Shown piece by piece: positions 26,620 to 34,988 of a DNA stretch of 48,797 bases. Numbering within the stretch: position 1 is the stretch's first letter; every line of letters starts with the position of its first letter. Source of the stretch: Puniceicoccaceae bacterium (GTDB taxonomy: Bacteria > Verrucomicrobiota > Verrucomicrobiia > Opitutales > Opitutaceae); contig REEB01000071.1 in assembly GCA_007695295.1 (NCBI GenBank), forward strand, positions 1 through 48,797, read 5' to 3'. A program made the translations under genes and the position numbers. The notes beneath the pieces are model-generated. The model saw nothing but the letters and a program-made list of their open reading frames with translations, ran no database searches and had not been told where the DNA came from.

Positions 26620-27141
26620 ATGATTCTGACGCCCTATAACTACCTCAAGACCCTTCTCGAAGCCGCCGCCGAGGAGGACGCCCGCAGTCTCCTCGATGGC
26701 GACTATGTCTGCCTTGTGCGCATCCCGGTGGAACGTCCCGAGGAGGTCTTTCTTGCTGGTCTCGGCGAGGACAACCTTCACCTCAGCGTGCTGCGCTTTG
26801 AGGAGATCGTCTGGCAGCGCCTGGCCACCGCGCCGGAGGGAGACCACGGAGTCTGGGCCGACCTCCAGGCCGAGTCTTCCGCCTGCGACCTGGAAGGGGA
26901 TCACCCCTTCGCCGCCTTTCTCGCCCCCGAACAGTTGCGGGCCTGCCAAGCCTTCAGCGAAGGAGGACCGGGCATGGAGTACTACATGCTCTTCTGGAAC
27001 AAGGGTGATCAAAAAGGCGTGAGCGAATGCTGGGAGCCTTACGGCCGTCTCCAGCATCCTTGGATGCAGTTGATCAGCGCTTTCCAGTCGGCCTCCCGCC
27101 TGGCCCGCGCGGTTCCCGCCACCCGCAAAGTCACCGCCTGA
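26620..27141 (+). CDS. Uncharacterised flagellin-adjacent protein
   Basis: A 173-residue soluble acidic protein that I do not recognise. It has no signal peptide or membrane helix. Visible features: an N-terminal helix (YNYLKTLLEAAAEEDARSLL), a strand-rich middle (YVCLVRIPVERPEEVFLAGL), an aromatic patch (EYYMLFWNKGDQKGVSECWE) and a C-terminal amphipathic helix ending in basic residues. It lies 31 bases after flagellin on the same strand and may be co-transcribed with it. A role in flagellin export, modification or filament assembly would suit the position, but that is inference from location only. Confidence 0.6.
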   Translation: MILTPYNYLKTLLEAAAEEDARSLLDGDYVCLVRIPVERPEEVFLAGLGEDNLHLSVLRFEEIVWQRLATAPEGDHGVWADLQAESSACDLEGDHPFAAFLAPEQLRACQAFSEGGPGMEYYMLFWNKGDQKGVSECWEPYGRLQHPWMQLISAFQSASRLARAVPATRKVTA

Positions 27142-27186
27142 TCGATCCCCGGGCCAGCGCCGGGGGCCGCCTGGGATCGCTTACTC

Positions 27187-27453
27187 ATGAGTCCGCCCGG
27201 AGAGGTTTTCAGCGTCACCGACTACGGCCCCGAGCCGAGACCGGCCACTCCGCCGGTCTCCGCCGCCGGTCCCGCAAGCCCGCGGGCCTTTCTTGGCGTC
27301 CACTACGTGCGTTGCCGGGTTTACGGCCGCCTCTACCGCGACGAGGCGGCCGGGGTCTACGCAGGCCGCTGCCCCCGCTGCGGTGCCCACGCCCATGTGC
27401 GCATCGGCCCCGGCGGCACCAGCCAGCGATTCTTCCAAGCCTACTGCCCCTGA
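27187..27453 (+). CDS. Small zinc-ribbon-like conserved protein
   Basis: An 88-residue protein. After a variable Pro-rich start, the conserved part reads FLGVHYVRCRVYGRLYRDEA, then AGRCPRCGAHAHVRIGPGGT and QRFFQAYCP. The pair C-P-R-C plus further cysteines (Cys in VRC and at the C-terminus) suggest a small metal-binding ribbon. I recall this FLGVHF...RCPRC...IGPGGT...RFF pattern as a conserved hypothetical family in Planctomycetes and Verrucomicrobia; this is from memory and was not searched. It lies 45 bases after the previous gene and overlaps the end of the opposing membrane-protein gene by 13 bases. Confidence 0.6.
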   Translation: MSPPGEVFSVTDYGPEPRPATPPVSAAGPASPRAFLGVHYVRCRVYGRLYRDEAAGVYAGRCPRCGAHAHVRIGPGGTSQRFFQAYCP

Positions 27454-29645
27454 TCGCCGGCCACCGGTCCGATCTGCAGGTGGCGCACCGCCGCCCCAAG
27501 AATCCGGGTGTCGGCGGAATCATCGAGAACGTCGGCCGGCCGGCGTCCGCCCTGCGGCAGACGCAATGACAGCACCGATTCGCCCTCCGGCAGCTCCAGC
27601 TCCATGCGATGGGTGGTGAAGTGAGGCTCCAGTTCAAAGGACGCCGCCTCATGTCCGCCGGCTTCGATGACAAGAAGGTTCGGCCCGCCGAAGGATTCGG
27701 CGCTCAACTCCAAAATGACACGCATCGGCTCCTCCAAGTAGACCACCACCTCGGCCTCGTTTTCCATCCAGCGCGTGGGGATGCCGTCCCATAGCTCCAG
27801 TTCATACCATCCCGCGCCGAGCCGCAGGTGAAGGGAAGGTATGGCGTCGTGATCCATTGGATACGGTCGCGTTGCCAGCACGAGGGCATCCTCTCCGCGG
27901 TGGATGAGGCCGGCCTCCCCGCCGGAGAGCAGGTAGCGCTCGAGTTCCCGCGAGCGGGCGGGGTCGAGGAGGGTGTGGTGGAGGACGACATGGCCGATGC
28001 CGTGCCGCTCGCGCAGGTAACCCAGGGGCGAAGCGACCGGACGAATCTGAAAAATGTCCTCTCCGCCTGAATACAGAAAAGCCAGCACCGGATCGGCCAT
28101 CATCCAGTCGCGGTGGTAAGGGTTTACCCGATTGAAATAGCCGCCCACGAGCGGGTTGCCATGGGTTTTCTGGAATTCATACTGCCAGACCATGGCCCAG
28201 CCGCGGCGGTCCTCGCGCTCCAGGGGCGAGCGGATCACGGGCAGCTCCAGATGGGCGAGGCGGTCGGGATCCCGGGCAATGTCGTGGTAAAAGGCGGGCA
28301 CGGGGTGGGGCTCGGTGGTGTGCATTTTGACCGCAAAGTCGAGCACGATGAGACCGGCGAGGCCGGCGGTTGCCCCCGCCGCCAGCCCGGGCCGCTGCGC
28401 CAGGCGGAGACGCAGCCCGGCAACGGCAAAGCCGACCAGGAGGGCGAAGGCGGTCATTGCCATGATCACGTAGCGGTTGGGCGTGCGGATCATGTCGAAG
28501 ACCGGCAGGAAGGGCGCAAGCGCCCCGGGCAGGGCAATGGTGATGCCCGCGTCCGTGAAAGTGCGCTGACCCGCGACCTGGAGGATTGGCCCCAGCGACA
28601 GGAGCAGAAAAGCTCCTGCGGTTATCCAGAGCATTCTCACCAGTCGCTCCCGGTCGGGCAGCCGCCATGCCCAGGCCGCCCCGGCCAGGATAAATACCGG
28701 CAGGCCGAGGTAAACCGTCGCTTCGGTGAGATTGCCGCTGAAGGTCTCGGTGAACGGCCGGAAGAACCGGCCCCAGAAGGGATGCAGAAACGAAGGCGTG
28801 AAGAATGCGATGAGATCGGCGGAGTAGGTGATGCTTTCCTCCACTCCAAAGGTGGCTGTGCTGTAGTTGCGCCTTAAGGACAGGATGCCCCTGAGGCCGG
28901 GGAGGATGAGGATCAGGCAGAAGGCCGCGCCGACCGTCAGCCGCGGCGCCAGCCGCCCCCAGTCCAGCCTCCGCGCATTCAGCAACAGGTGCAGTCCGCA
29001 AAAAAGGCCGGCCATGATTGCGAGCGTCCACGAGGTGAGGGCGTTGAGCGCCATGAAGAGGGAGAAAAGCAGCACCTCCCGCCAACGGGCTTCGTCGCAC
29101 ATCCGGTAAAAGAAGAGCAGGATGAAGGGGATGAAGTGCAGGCTGAAGATGTGGAGGTGGCCGAGAGCGTGGCCGAAGTGCTTGGGGAAGAGACAGAAGA
29201 CGAGGCCTGCGAGCAGCGCCGCGGCCTGGTCCCCGGTCAAGCGCCGGGCGAGCAGAAACATCCCGTAGCCGGAGAGCGCGAAGGAAAGGATGACGTAGAG
29301 GTTGTAGGCCGCGACCGGGCCGAAAAGATGCACCAGCGGGATGCAGGTGAAGAGCGGCAGGATGGCCTCGTAGGCCCGGATCTCGAAGGGGTGGAAAATA
29401 TGGTCGAGGATGAGCGGGCTTCGCCCCAGCTCCACGACCGCGTGGTGAAACCACCACAGGTGGTTGCTCCAAAAAACGGGTTCTCCGCCTCCGATGTAGC
29501 GACGGCCCAGGCCGAAGGGATCGGTGAACCCGGTCAGAAACACCCAGGAGAGCAGCAGGAAACTGGTGGCGGTAGCGGCATGCACCAGCCATGGGCCCGG
29601 TCCGGATGATTTGTCGGGTGCTTCGGTCGTGCGGGCTACGGCCAT
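27441..29645 (-). CDS. Large polytopic membrane protein, GT-C glycosyltransferase-like
   Basis: A 734-residue protein with about eleven to twelve predicted transmembrane helices in the first 450 residues, then a soluble extracytoplasmic domain of about 280 residues with beta-rich character. The early loop after helix 1 holds acidic and aromatic residues (FTDPFGLGRRYIGGGE, then WSNHLWWFHHAVVELG), as in GT-C enzymes that use lipid-linked sugars. A second acidic loop contains HPFEIRAYEAILPL. This is the last gene of a four-gene minus-strand operon with a polyprenol-phosphate-type glycosyltransferase, a methyltransferase and a flippase-like protein, which supports a role in adding a lipid-carried sugar to a surface acceptor. 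The exact family is not recognised, so the function is inference. Confidence 0.6.
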   Translation of the reverse strand: MAVARTTEAPDKSSGPGPWLVHAATATSFLLLSWVFLTGFTDPFGLGRRYIGGGEPVFWSNHLWWFHHAVVELGRSPLILDHIFHPFEIRAYEAILPLFTCIPLVHLFGPVAAYNLYVILSFALSGYGMFLLARRLTGDQAAALLAGLVFCLFPKHFGHALGHLHIFSLHFIPFILLFFYRMCDEARWREVLLFSLFMALNALTSWTLAIMAGLFCGLHLLLNARRLDWGRLAPRLTVGAAFCLILILPGLRGILSLRRNYSTATFGVEESITYSADLIAFFTPSFLHPFWGRFFRPFTETFSGNLTEATVYLGLPVFILAGAAWAWRLPDRERLVRMLWITAGAFLLLSLGPILQVAGQRTFTDAGITIALPGALAPFLPVFDMIRTPNRYVIMAMTAFALLVGFAVAGLRLRLAQRPGLAAGATAGLAGLIVLDFAVKMHTTEPHPVPAFYHDIARDPDRLAHLELPVIRSPLEREDRRGWAMVWQYEFQKTHGNPLVGGYFNRVNPYHRDWMMADPVLAFLYSGGEDIFQIRPVASPLGYLRERHGIGHVVLHHTLLDPARSRELERYLLSGGEAGLIHRGEDALVLATRPYPMDHDAIPSLHLRLGAGWYELELWDGIPTRWMENEAEVVVYLEEPMRVILELSAESFGGPNLLVIEAGGHEAASFELEPHFTTHRMELELPEGESVLSLRLPQGGRRPADVLDDSADTRILGAAVRHLQIGPVAGDQGQ

Positions 29646-29687
29646 TAGCGCCGCACGACATGTGCGAGGGCCTCGGGAGTCAAGCGT

Positions 29688-30728
29688 TCAGGTCCTGCCG
29701 GGATGCGGGTGGCGGCGGCCTGCGTTCAGCCCGATCCAGGAGACCGCGCCGGCTCCGGCCAGGAAGAGCACCAGGACCAGGTGCATGGCAAATCCCGAGG
29801 CCAGGGCAATGGCCGGATCCACCCCGAGGAAAACGAAGCCGAGGGTCCAGCCCGCTTCGAGTGCCCCGAAGCTGCCCAGGGTGTTGACTGGCAGCAATTG
29901 GGAGAAACTTGCCAATGTTGCTCCGGCCACGGTTTCCAGATACCCAAGTTCAACCCCGGCCAATCGGATGACCTGCTGGAAAAACACAAACAGGAGGAGC
30001 CAGACCAGAAGGTTCAAGACCCACCCGACAGCTTCGGGACCACGCCGGCTTCGGGCATGAAGGTGGCTGGCAAGGTCCTGAAGAAAACTTGCCGCCTTGA
30101 TCAGTCGGTCCTGATGACGTGGAAATTTGTGTGCCGAGGTTTTGAAGCGCCCGGCCAGGCCGCGAAGCGCAGCGGGCAGAATGAGCCAGAAAGCCGTGAC
30201 GAGTAGTGCCAAGACCACGGCCGCCGCCACCAAGCCGGCCATTCCGGATTGCTCGGTCCGCGCGAGCAACACCCACCAGAAGGCCAGCAGAAATAAACTG
30301 GCCAGGATGATCAGCTCTTGGAAGCGGATGCGTATGAGCAGCGAAACCCCCGGAGCCAGGGCCGTGTGGCCGAAACGCTTGAGCAGCAGGGGAAAACCCG
30401 CTTCTCCGAGCCTGGCCGGAATCATGTGATTGAGAAACTGGTGAATATTGATGATCCCGAACAGGACATGCAGACCCGGACGTTCCCGCCCCGGCAGAGC
30501 CACCCAGACCCTCAAGGTTCTCAGACCTTGGACCATCAAATAGATCAGCAGGAGCAGGGCGGTGCCATCCCAGCCGAAGCTCCCCAGCACTTCCAGAATC
30601 GTACTTGGTCCGGCAAACCATAGGATCAGTCCGAGGATCGCCGCAGTTGCGAGGAGGGCAAATGCTCCCCTGGAGGTTGTGAAGAACCTCAGTGACGTTG
30701 CCGGCAAGGAAGGTGGCGGATGGTTCAA
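29688..30728 (-). CDS. LPG-synthase-TM / flippase-like membrane protein
   Basis: A 346-residue integral membrane protein with about eight helices, matching the UPF0104 type. Motifs: LLLLIYLMVQGLRTLRVWVA, then FGIINIHQFLNHMIPARLGE and AGFPLLLKRFGH, the conserved N-x-x-x-P-A-R-x-G-E block, and the late LASFSQLLPVNTLGSFGALE. Members are related to the membrane part of lysylphosphatidylglycerol synthase and to AglD-like proteins, and some act as lipid flippases. The start is probably TTG at 30728, since no ATG precedes the conserved part in frame, which lowers start certainty. It lies 19 bases after the methyltransferase gene and 42 before the GT-C-like gene. Confidence 0.75.
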   Translation of the reverse strand: MNHPPPSLPATSLRFFTTSRGAFALLATAAILGLILWFAGPSTILEVLGSFGWDGTALLLLIYLMVQGLRTLRVWVALPGRERPGLHVLFGIINIHQFLNHMIPARLGEAGFPLLLKRFGHTALAPGVSLLIRIRFQELIILASLFLLAFWWVLLARTEQSGMAGLVAAAVVLALLVTAFWLILPAALRGLAGRFKTSAHKFPRHQDRLIKAASFLQDLASHLHARSRRGPEAVGWVLNLLVWLLLFVFFQQVIRLAGVELGYLETVAGATLASFSQLLPVNTLGSFGALEAGWTLGFVFLGVDPAIALASGFAMHLVLVLFLAGAGAVSWIGLNAGRRHPHPGRT

Positions 30729-30747
30729 CCTGCGACAAAGACCCGCA

Positions 30748-31365
30748 TCAGGCTTTCAGAAACCGGCCCCGCACCATCAACCACGGCAAGGGATTGATCC
30801 ACTCGTCGGGTTGGAAGTGGTGCCGGCGGAGAAAGCGGTGAAATCGGCGTTCGGACCAATGGTTGAGATGGCCGGGAGTGTTGCCGAGGGAACGCAGGTA
30901 TTTGCCGCGGCAGCAATTGAGAAACCGCCAGAGCGGTTCGCGGGGGACGGAAAGGATTACCTGCCGCGCCTCCAATCGTGCCAAAGCCTGCAGGCCCCGA
31001 TCGGGCTCTTCGAGGTGCTCGAGAACTTCACAGCAGACCACGAGATCGGCTCCATGTGCTTCCCGGTTCAGATCATAGATGCTGCACTGCTCGTACCTAA
31101 TGCCGGCATCGCCGCGGTCCAGATTTTCGGAGATCAGGGTCAGGGAAAAATCCGTCCCCTGGACGGGAACCCCGAGCTCCTTGCGAAGCATGCGACAGAT
31201 CCTCCCTTCGCCGCAGCCAACCTCATGGATTTTCGTGGGGGCGGCTCCGCGTGCCGCTCGGAGGAGGGCGGCGTCGAAACGCTCCACCAGCCTGCGGGCA
31301 AGCCTGCCGGGAGGGGAGCTTTTGTCGGTCAGGTTGCCGATCACGATGCCATCTTCGGTTCTCAT
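30748..31365 (-). CDS. Class I SAM-dependent methyltransferase
   Basis: A 205-residue methyltransferase. The SAM-binding motif I is IHEVGCGEGRICRML (about residues 46-60), followed by VQGTDFSLTLIS (acidic end of strand 2), YEQCSIYDL (motif II) and the post-motif VVCCEVLEHLEEPDRGLQAL. The C-terminal half contains LNHWSERRFHRFLRRHHFQP, common in methyltransferases of surface-polysaccharide clusters. The substrate is not predictable. The ATG overlaps the stop of the upstream glycosyltransferase by four bases, so the two are translationally coupled. Together with the flippase-like and GT-C-like genes it suggests modification of a lipid-linked product. Confidence 0.85.
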   Translation of the reverse strand: MRTEDGIVIGNLTDKSSPPGRLARRLVERFDAALLRAARGAAPTKIHEVGCGEGRICRMLRKELGVPVQGTDFSLTLISENLDRGDAGIRYEQCSIYDLNREAHGADLVVCCEVLEHLEEPDRGLQALARLEARQVILSVPREPLWRFLNCCRGKYLRSLGNTPGHLNHWSERRFHRFLRRHHFQPDEWINPLPWLMVRGRFLKA

Positions 31366-32381
31366 GGCGCGGGGGTGCGATTCGGGTTTCGGAGTGCAGG
31401 TTTCTGCCGCACTTCATCGGCCAGTTCCTTGATTTCGAGGTTGGCGCGCTCCAGAAGTTTGCGATTCGCGGAGATGAGATCAGCCAGCAGCCCGACCACC
31501 AGAAGCAGAAAGCCCGTTCCGATGAGGAGCGCGGCGAGGATGAGGGATTGAATCATGCCTTCGCCCTCACCCCGGGCAAAGCGGTAGAGAAAGCGTACTC
31601 CCAGTGCCACCCCTGGAGTGGCGCTGAGCACCGCCAGCCAAGTGAAAAACCGCAGCGGCCGGTAGGTGATGAATATGCGCACCATCGTGCCGATCGAGCG
31701 GCGCACATAGGCGGGTATGCTTTTCACCAGGCGCGACTCGCGGGTCGGGCCGTTCACCCGGATAGGGACGGAGCGGATGGCGATGCCTTTCTGCCCGGCC
31801 TGGATGATCGTCTCCAAGGTGTAGGTGTAGTCGTTGAAAACATGCATCCGCTGGGCGGCGGGGCGGGAAAAGGCGCGGAAGCCGCTCGGGGCGTCCGCCA
31901 CGTCGGTGCCGCTGACGCCGCGGACCACAGCGCTACCGAGTTTTTGGAGCAATTTTTTCAACGGCGAAAAGTGCTCGATGGAAGCGATCGGGCGCTCCCC
32001 GATGACAATGTCGGCTTCTCCATCCAGAATGGGCTGCGTCAGTTTCGGGATGTCGGCGGCACAGTACTGGTTGTCGGCATCAGTATTGACGACGACGTCC
32101 GCGTCGAGCTTGAGGGCGGCGGCAAGGCCGGATTCGAAAGCCCGGGCCAAGCCCTGGTTTCGGGTGTGCCGCACAATGTGGCGCACTCCGCAGGAGCGAG
32201 CCACGGAGGCGGTGTCGTCGCTGCTGCCGTCGTCGATGACAAGGACTTCGACAGAATCGAAGCCGGGAACCTCCTTTGGCAACTCGGCCAAGGTGGCGGC
32301 GAGGTGCTCTGCTTCGTTGAAGCAAGGGATCTGGATGATGAGTTTCAAAATGTCTGGTCTGAGCAAAGCCTTCACCGCCAT
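31362..32381 (-). CDS. Family 2 glycosyltransferase, polyprenol-phosphate type
   Basis: A 339-residue enzyme. The GT-A domain begins LKLIIQIPCFNEAEHLAATL and holds EVLVIDDGSSDDT and the metal-binding region VVNTDADNQY; then PSGFRAFSR and IRVNGPTRESRL occupy the acceptor side. Two transmembrane helices near the C-terminus (about 240-260 and 280-305) anchor it, as in dolichol-phosphate-mannose synthase/ArnC-type enzymes, which charge polyprenyl phosphate with a sugar for use on the other side of the membrane. Such carriers are the donors of GT-C enzymes, and a GT-C-like protein is encoded three genes downstream. ATG at 32381 was chosen; a TTG at codon 12 is an alternative matching the common family start. 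Confidence 0.85.
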   Translation of the reverse strand: MAVKALLRPDILKLIIQIPCFNEAEHLAATLAELPKEVPGFDSVEVLVIDDGSSDDTASVARSCGVRHIVRHTRNQGLARAFESGLAAALKLDADVVVNTDADNQYCAADIPKLTQPILDGEADIVIGERPIASIEHFSPLKKLLQKLGSAVVRGVSGTDVADAPSGFRAFSRPAAQRMHVFNDYTYTLETIIQAGQKGIAIRSVPIRVNGPTRESRLVKSIPAYVRRSIGTMVRIFITYRPLRFFTWLAVLSATPGVALGVRFLYRFARGEGEGMIQSLILAALLIGTGFLLLVVGLLADLISANRKLLERANLEIKELADEVRQKPALRNPNRTPAP

Positions 32382-32482
32382 CGCACGACAAGGTCAATCT
32401 CGATTCACGCAAAGCGGGGCGGTGTGGAAACCCTGTGCTTGAACCCCGCGTGTTTTGGTGCTCAGCCTGAGGAAACTTTCCT

Positions 32483-33865
32483 GTGTCGAGACGAATCATG
32501 CATGTGTTTTTCGGTGGTTGGCTTCTCCTGGCCACCACGCTGCTGCAGGCCGGCGAGCCCCCCGAGCTTGCGGAGCAATTGCCCGAAGCGGTGCTGCCGC
32601 AGCTGGAGGAAATCCTGGCGGTGGCGGCTGAGGCTTCTCCGCGGATGATGGCCTGGAATCTCCGGGTGGCCTTGGCCGAGGAGGACCGCCGGACCCGCGG
32701 GGCCGGGATCTACCCGAGCGCGAGTTTTTCCGGCCAATACCGCTACCAAGAGGAGGATCGCAACACCCTCTCTTCCGCGGAAACGGGCGAGCGGATGATT
32801 TTCACCGCTTCGGTTGCGCAGCCCCTCTACCATTGGGGGGCGCTGCGGGCCAACCGCAGTGTCGGGCAAATCGCCGTCGCCCTGGAGGAAAACCGCCTTG
32901 CCGAGGCCCGCCGGCTGCTCCTCAACCAGCTCCGCGGCGACTACCTCAGGCTCATCCTCGCCCACAAGCGGCTCGACAACCAGCGCCGCCAAATCGTGCT
33001 TTCGGCGGAGGGTGTGGCGCGGGACGAGGCCCGCTTTGAAGCGGGCCTGATCGCCGCCAATGCTGTCGGCGGCACCCGGGCGGCGCACGATCGGGCGGTG
33101 AACCAACTGGAGCGGGCTGAGTATGAGTATGCGACCGCGGTGGAGCGGTTCGGAACCTTGGCCGGGCTGGGGGAGCATTTCACTCCCGAATCCGTGCCGC
33201 TGGTTGTGCCCGCGGTGCCCCGGGCGGCCGCTCCTCCCCCGTATCTGGCGGCCGACTACATCCGGCGCGGGGTCGACGAAGATCTGCGGCTGGTCCAGAT
33301 CGACCAGCAGATCCGGCAACAGGAGCTTTTCGAAAAAATCGGCCGGGTGCGGCTGCGGCCTCGGGTCAACCTCGTGGCGGGCGCCTCCCAGGACGAAGGC
33401 ACCTTCACCCGCGATTTCACCCGCCGGGTGTCGACCCGGATCTACTTTGGCGGGGTGGCGGTCTCATGGAATATCTTCGATGGTTATGCCTCCCGCGCGG
33501 TGACCCGCTCCGCCCAGGTGCGCCAGCGCCAGTTGCAGCGCGAGCGCCGGGAGACCGAAGCCGCCATCGAGCAGGAAGTCCGCCGCCGCGAGCACCTCTT
33601 GGATCATGCCGCCCGGGATCTACGCTTCGCCGAGCAGGGTCTGGAGAGCCGTCGCGGGCAGGTTCGCCTGGCCCGGGAGGACTTTGAGGCCGGCCGGTTT
33701 TCCCGCGACCAACTCAACCAAGCCGAACTCCAGCTCGCCGCCGCCGAACTCTCCGCCTACCAGGCGCGGACGGATTATTTTCTCGCCGTGGCCGAATTTC
33801 TCTCCGCCATCGACAGTGATCCACTTTTTCATGCCGACCCTCGATTGATTCATGCCAACCGCTAA
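32483..33865 (+). CDS. TolC-family outer membrane channel
   Basis: A 460-residue outer membrane efflux protein. A signal peptide (RRIMHVFFGGWLLLA, cleaved near LQAGE) precedes two long alternating coiled-coil regions. Typical TolC motifs are PSASFSGQYRYQ, VAQPLYHWGALRANR (strand and turn), and the helices AARDLRFAEQGLESRRG and DFEAGRFSRDQLNQAELQLA. It is the first gene of a tripartite exporter: channel, adaptor, permease, ATPase. GTG at 32483 was chosen because GAGGA (32469-32473) lies nine bases upstream; an ATG at 32498 is the alternative. It overlaps the adaptor gene by 14 bases. The 101 bases upstream are a divergent promoter region shared with the glycan operon. Confidence 0.88.
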   Translation: MSRRIMHVFFGGWLLLATTLLQAGEPPELAEQLPEAVLPQLEEILAVAAEASPRMMAWNLRVALAEEDRRTRGAGIYPSASFSGQYRYQEEDRNTLSSAETGERMIFTASVAQPLYHWGALRANRSVGQIAVALEENRLAEARRLLLNQLRGDYLRLILAHKRLDNQRRQIVLSAEGVARDEARFEAGLIAANAVGGTRAAHDRAVNQLERAEYEYATAVERFGTLAGLGEHFTPESVPLVVPAVPRAAAPPPYLAADYIRRGVDEDLRLVQIDQQIRQQELFEKIGRVRLRPRVNLVAGASQDEGTFTRDFTRRVSTRIYFGGVAVSWNIFDGYASRAVTRSAQVRQRQLQRERRETEAAIEQEVRRREHLLDHAARDLRFAEQGLESRRGQVRLAREDFEAGRFSRDQLNQAELQLAAAELSAYQARTDYFLAVAEFLSAIDSDPLFHADPRLIHANR

Positions 33866-34976
33866 GCCCATCGGGTTTTTTCTCAAAGTCATCCTGCCGC
33901 TGGCGGTGCTCCTCCTCGCGGGGTTCGCTCTCTCGACGCTCTGGCGGCCCATTGCGGAAGTGGCGCCGGTGACCCGTGGGGTCGCCGTGAACGCCGTGCC
34001 GGGCACGGTCACGGTGGAGGAGGAGTATGCCATGGAGTTGCGCGGTGACGTGGGCGGGCGGGTAATCGAGAGCGCGCTCGATCCGGGTCAGCCGGTGCGC
34101 GAGGGCGACTTGCTGGTGCAACTCGACACCACCGACCTCGACTTGGAGATCCGTGCTTTGGAGATCGAACTCAACGCTTTCCGGGAGCGGGAGCAGCTCG
34201 GTTCGCCCCTGCGCTTTGAGAAAACCGCCACCGAGGAGTCGCTCGAAAACCAGCGCCTGCTCTTCGAACGCGGCAGTGTCGCCGCCCAGGAGGTCCGCCG
34301 GCAGGAGCGGGCCCTCGAGCAGCTCGCCCAGCGCATCGCCCTGGAGGAGATCAACCAGCGCCAGCAGCTTGAAAGCTTGGAAAACCGCCTCGCCGTGCTT
34401 CGACGCCAGCGCTCCAAAATGAGCATCCGCTCCCCGCTCGACGGGTTGGTGGCGGAGGTCCTCGCCCGGCCGGGCGATCTCGTCAACGCCGGGGCCTCCC
34501 TGGCCCGGCTCATCTCCGACAATCGTGTCGTGGTGGTGAAGGTGAGCGAGGAAAACTTCGCCGGCCTGCGGGTAGGGCAGTCCGCCACGGTGCGCTTTCT
34601 CGGCTATGGCGGCCGGCTCTTTCACGGCGAAGTCGAGCGCGTCCTGCCCATCGCCGATCCAGAGACCCAGCGCTATACCGTCTACCTCACCCTCGACATC
34701 GACCGGGAGGAGCTGGTACCCGGCCTCACCGGCGAGGCCAGCATCCTGGTGGATGAACGGCCCGGTTCTCTCATCATTCCACGCTCCGCGCTGGTCGGCC
34801 GCAATGTTTTCGCGGTGCGGGGCGGCCGGGTCCACCTGCAGCCGGTGGAGACGGGCTTTGTCAGTCTCAACCAAGTCGAAATCCGTGAAGGCCTCGCCGA
34901 GGGCGACTACGTGGTCATCGGTGAGTTGGACCGGTTTCGGGACGGCGACCGCATCCGCCTGCGGCCCGACGCCTGA
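33852..34976 (+). CDS. HlyD/MacA-type periplasmic adaptor
   Basis: A 374-residue membrane-fusion protein. An N-terminal anchor helix (FFLKVILPLAVLLLAGFAL) is followed by a barrel-sandwich half (AMELRGDVGGRVIESALDPG, VREGDLLVQLDTTDLDLE), an alpha-hairpin coiled coil (about residues 95-190), the second sandwich half (KMSIRSPLDGLVAEVLARPG), a beta-barrel (VVVVKVSEENFAGLRVGQ) and a membrane-proximal domain. It links the inner-membrane ABC transporter to the TolC-like channel in the periplasm. It overlaps the TolC gene by 14 bases and precedes the permease by 12, so all four subunits are probably made together. Confidence 0.88.
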   Translation: MPTAKPIGFFLKVILPLAVLLLAGFALSTLWRPIAEVAPVTRGVAVNAVPGTVTVEEEYAMELRGDVGGRVIESALDPGQPVREGDLLVQLDTTDLDLEIRALEIELNAFREREQLGSPLRFEKTATEESLENQRLLFERGSVAAQEVRRQERALEQLAQRIALEEINQRQQLESLENRLAVLRRQRSKMSIRSPLDGLVAEVLARPGDLVNAGASLARLISDNRVVVVKVSEENFAGLRVGQSATVRFLGYGGRLFHGEVERVLPIADPETQRYTVYLTLDIDREELVPGLTGEASILVDERPGSLIIPRSALVGRNVFAVRGGRVHLQPVETGFVSLNQVEIREGLAEGDYVVIGELDRFRDGDRIRLRPDA

Positions 34977-34988
34977 AGCTTCGCCGGC

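Noticed and set aside
27143-27179. Nested GC-rich inverted repeats (CGATCCC/GGGATCG and CCCCGG/CCGGGG) between the two genes after flagellin
   Set aside because: The stems compete with each other and no T-run follows on either strand, so I could not support a terminator call.
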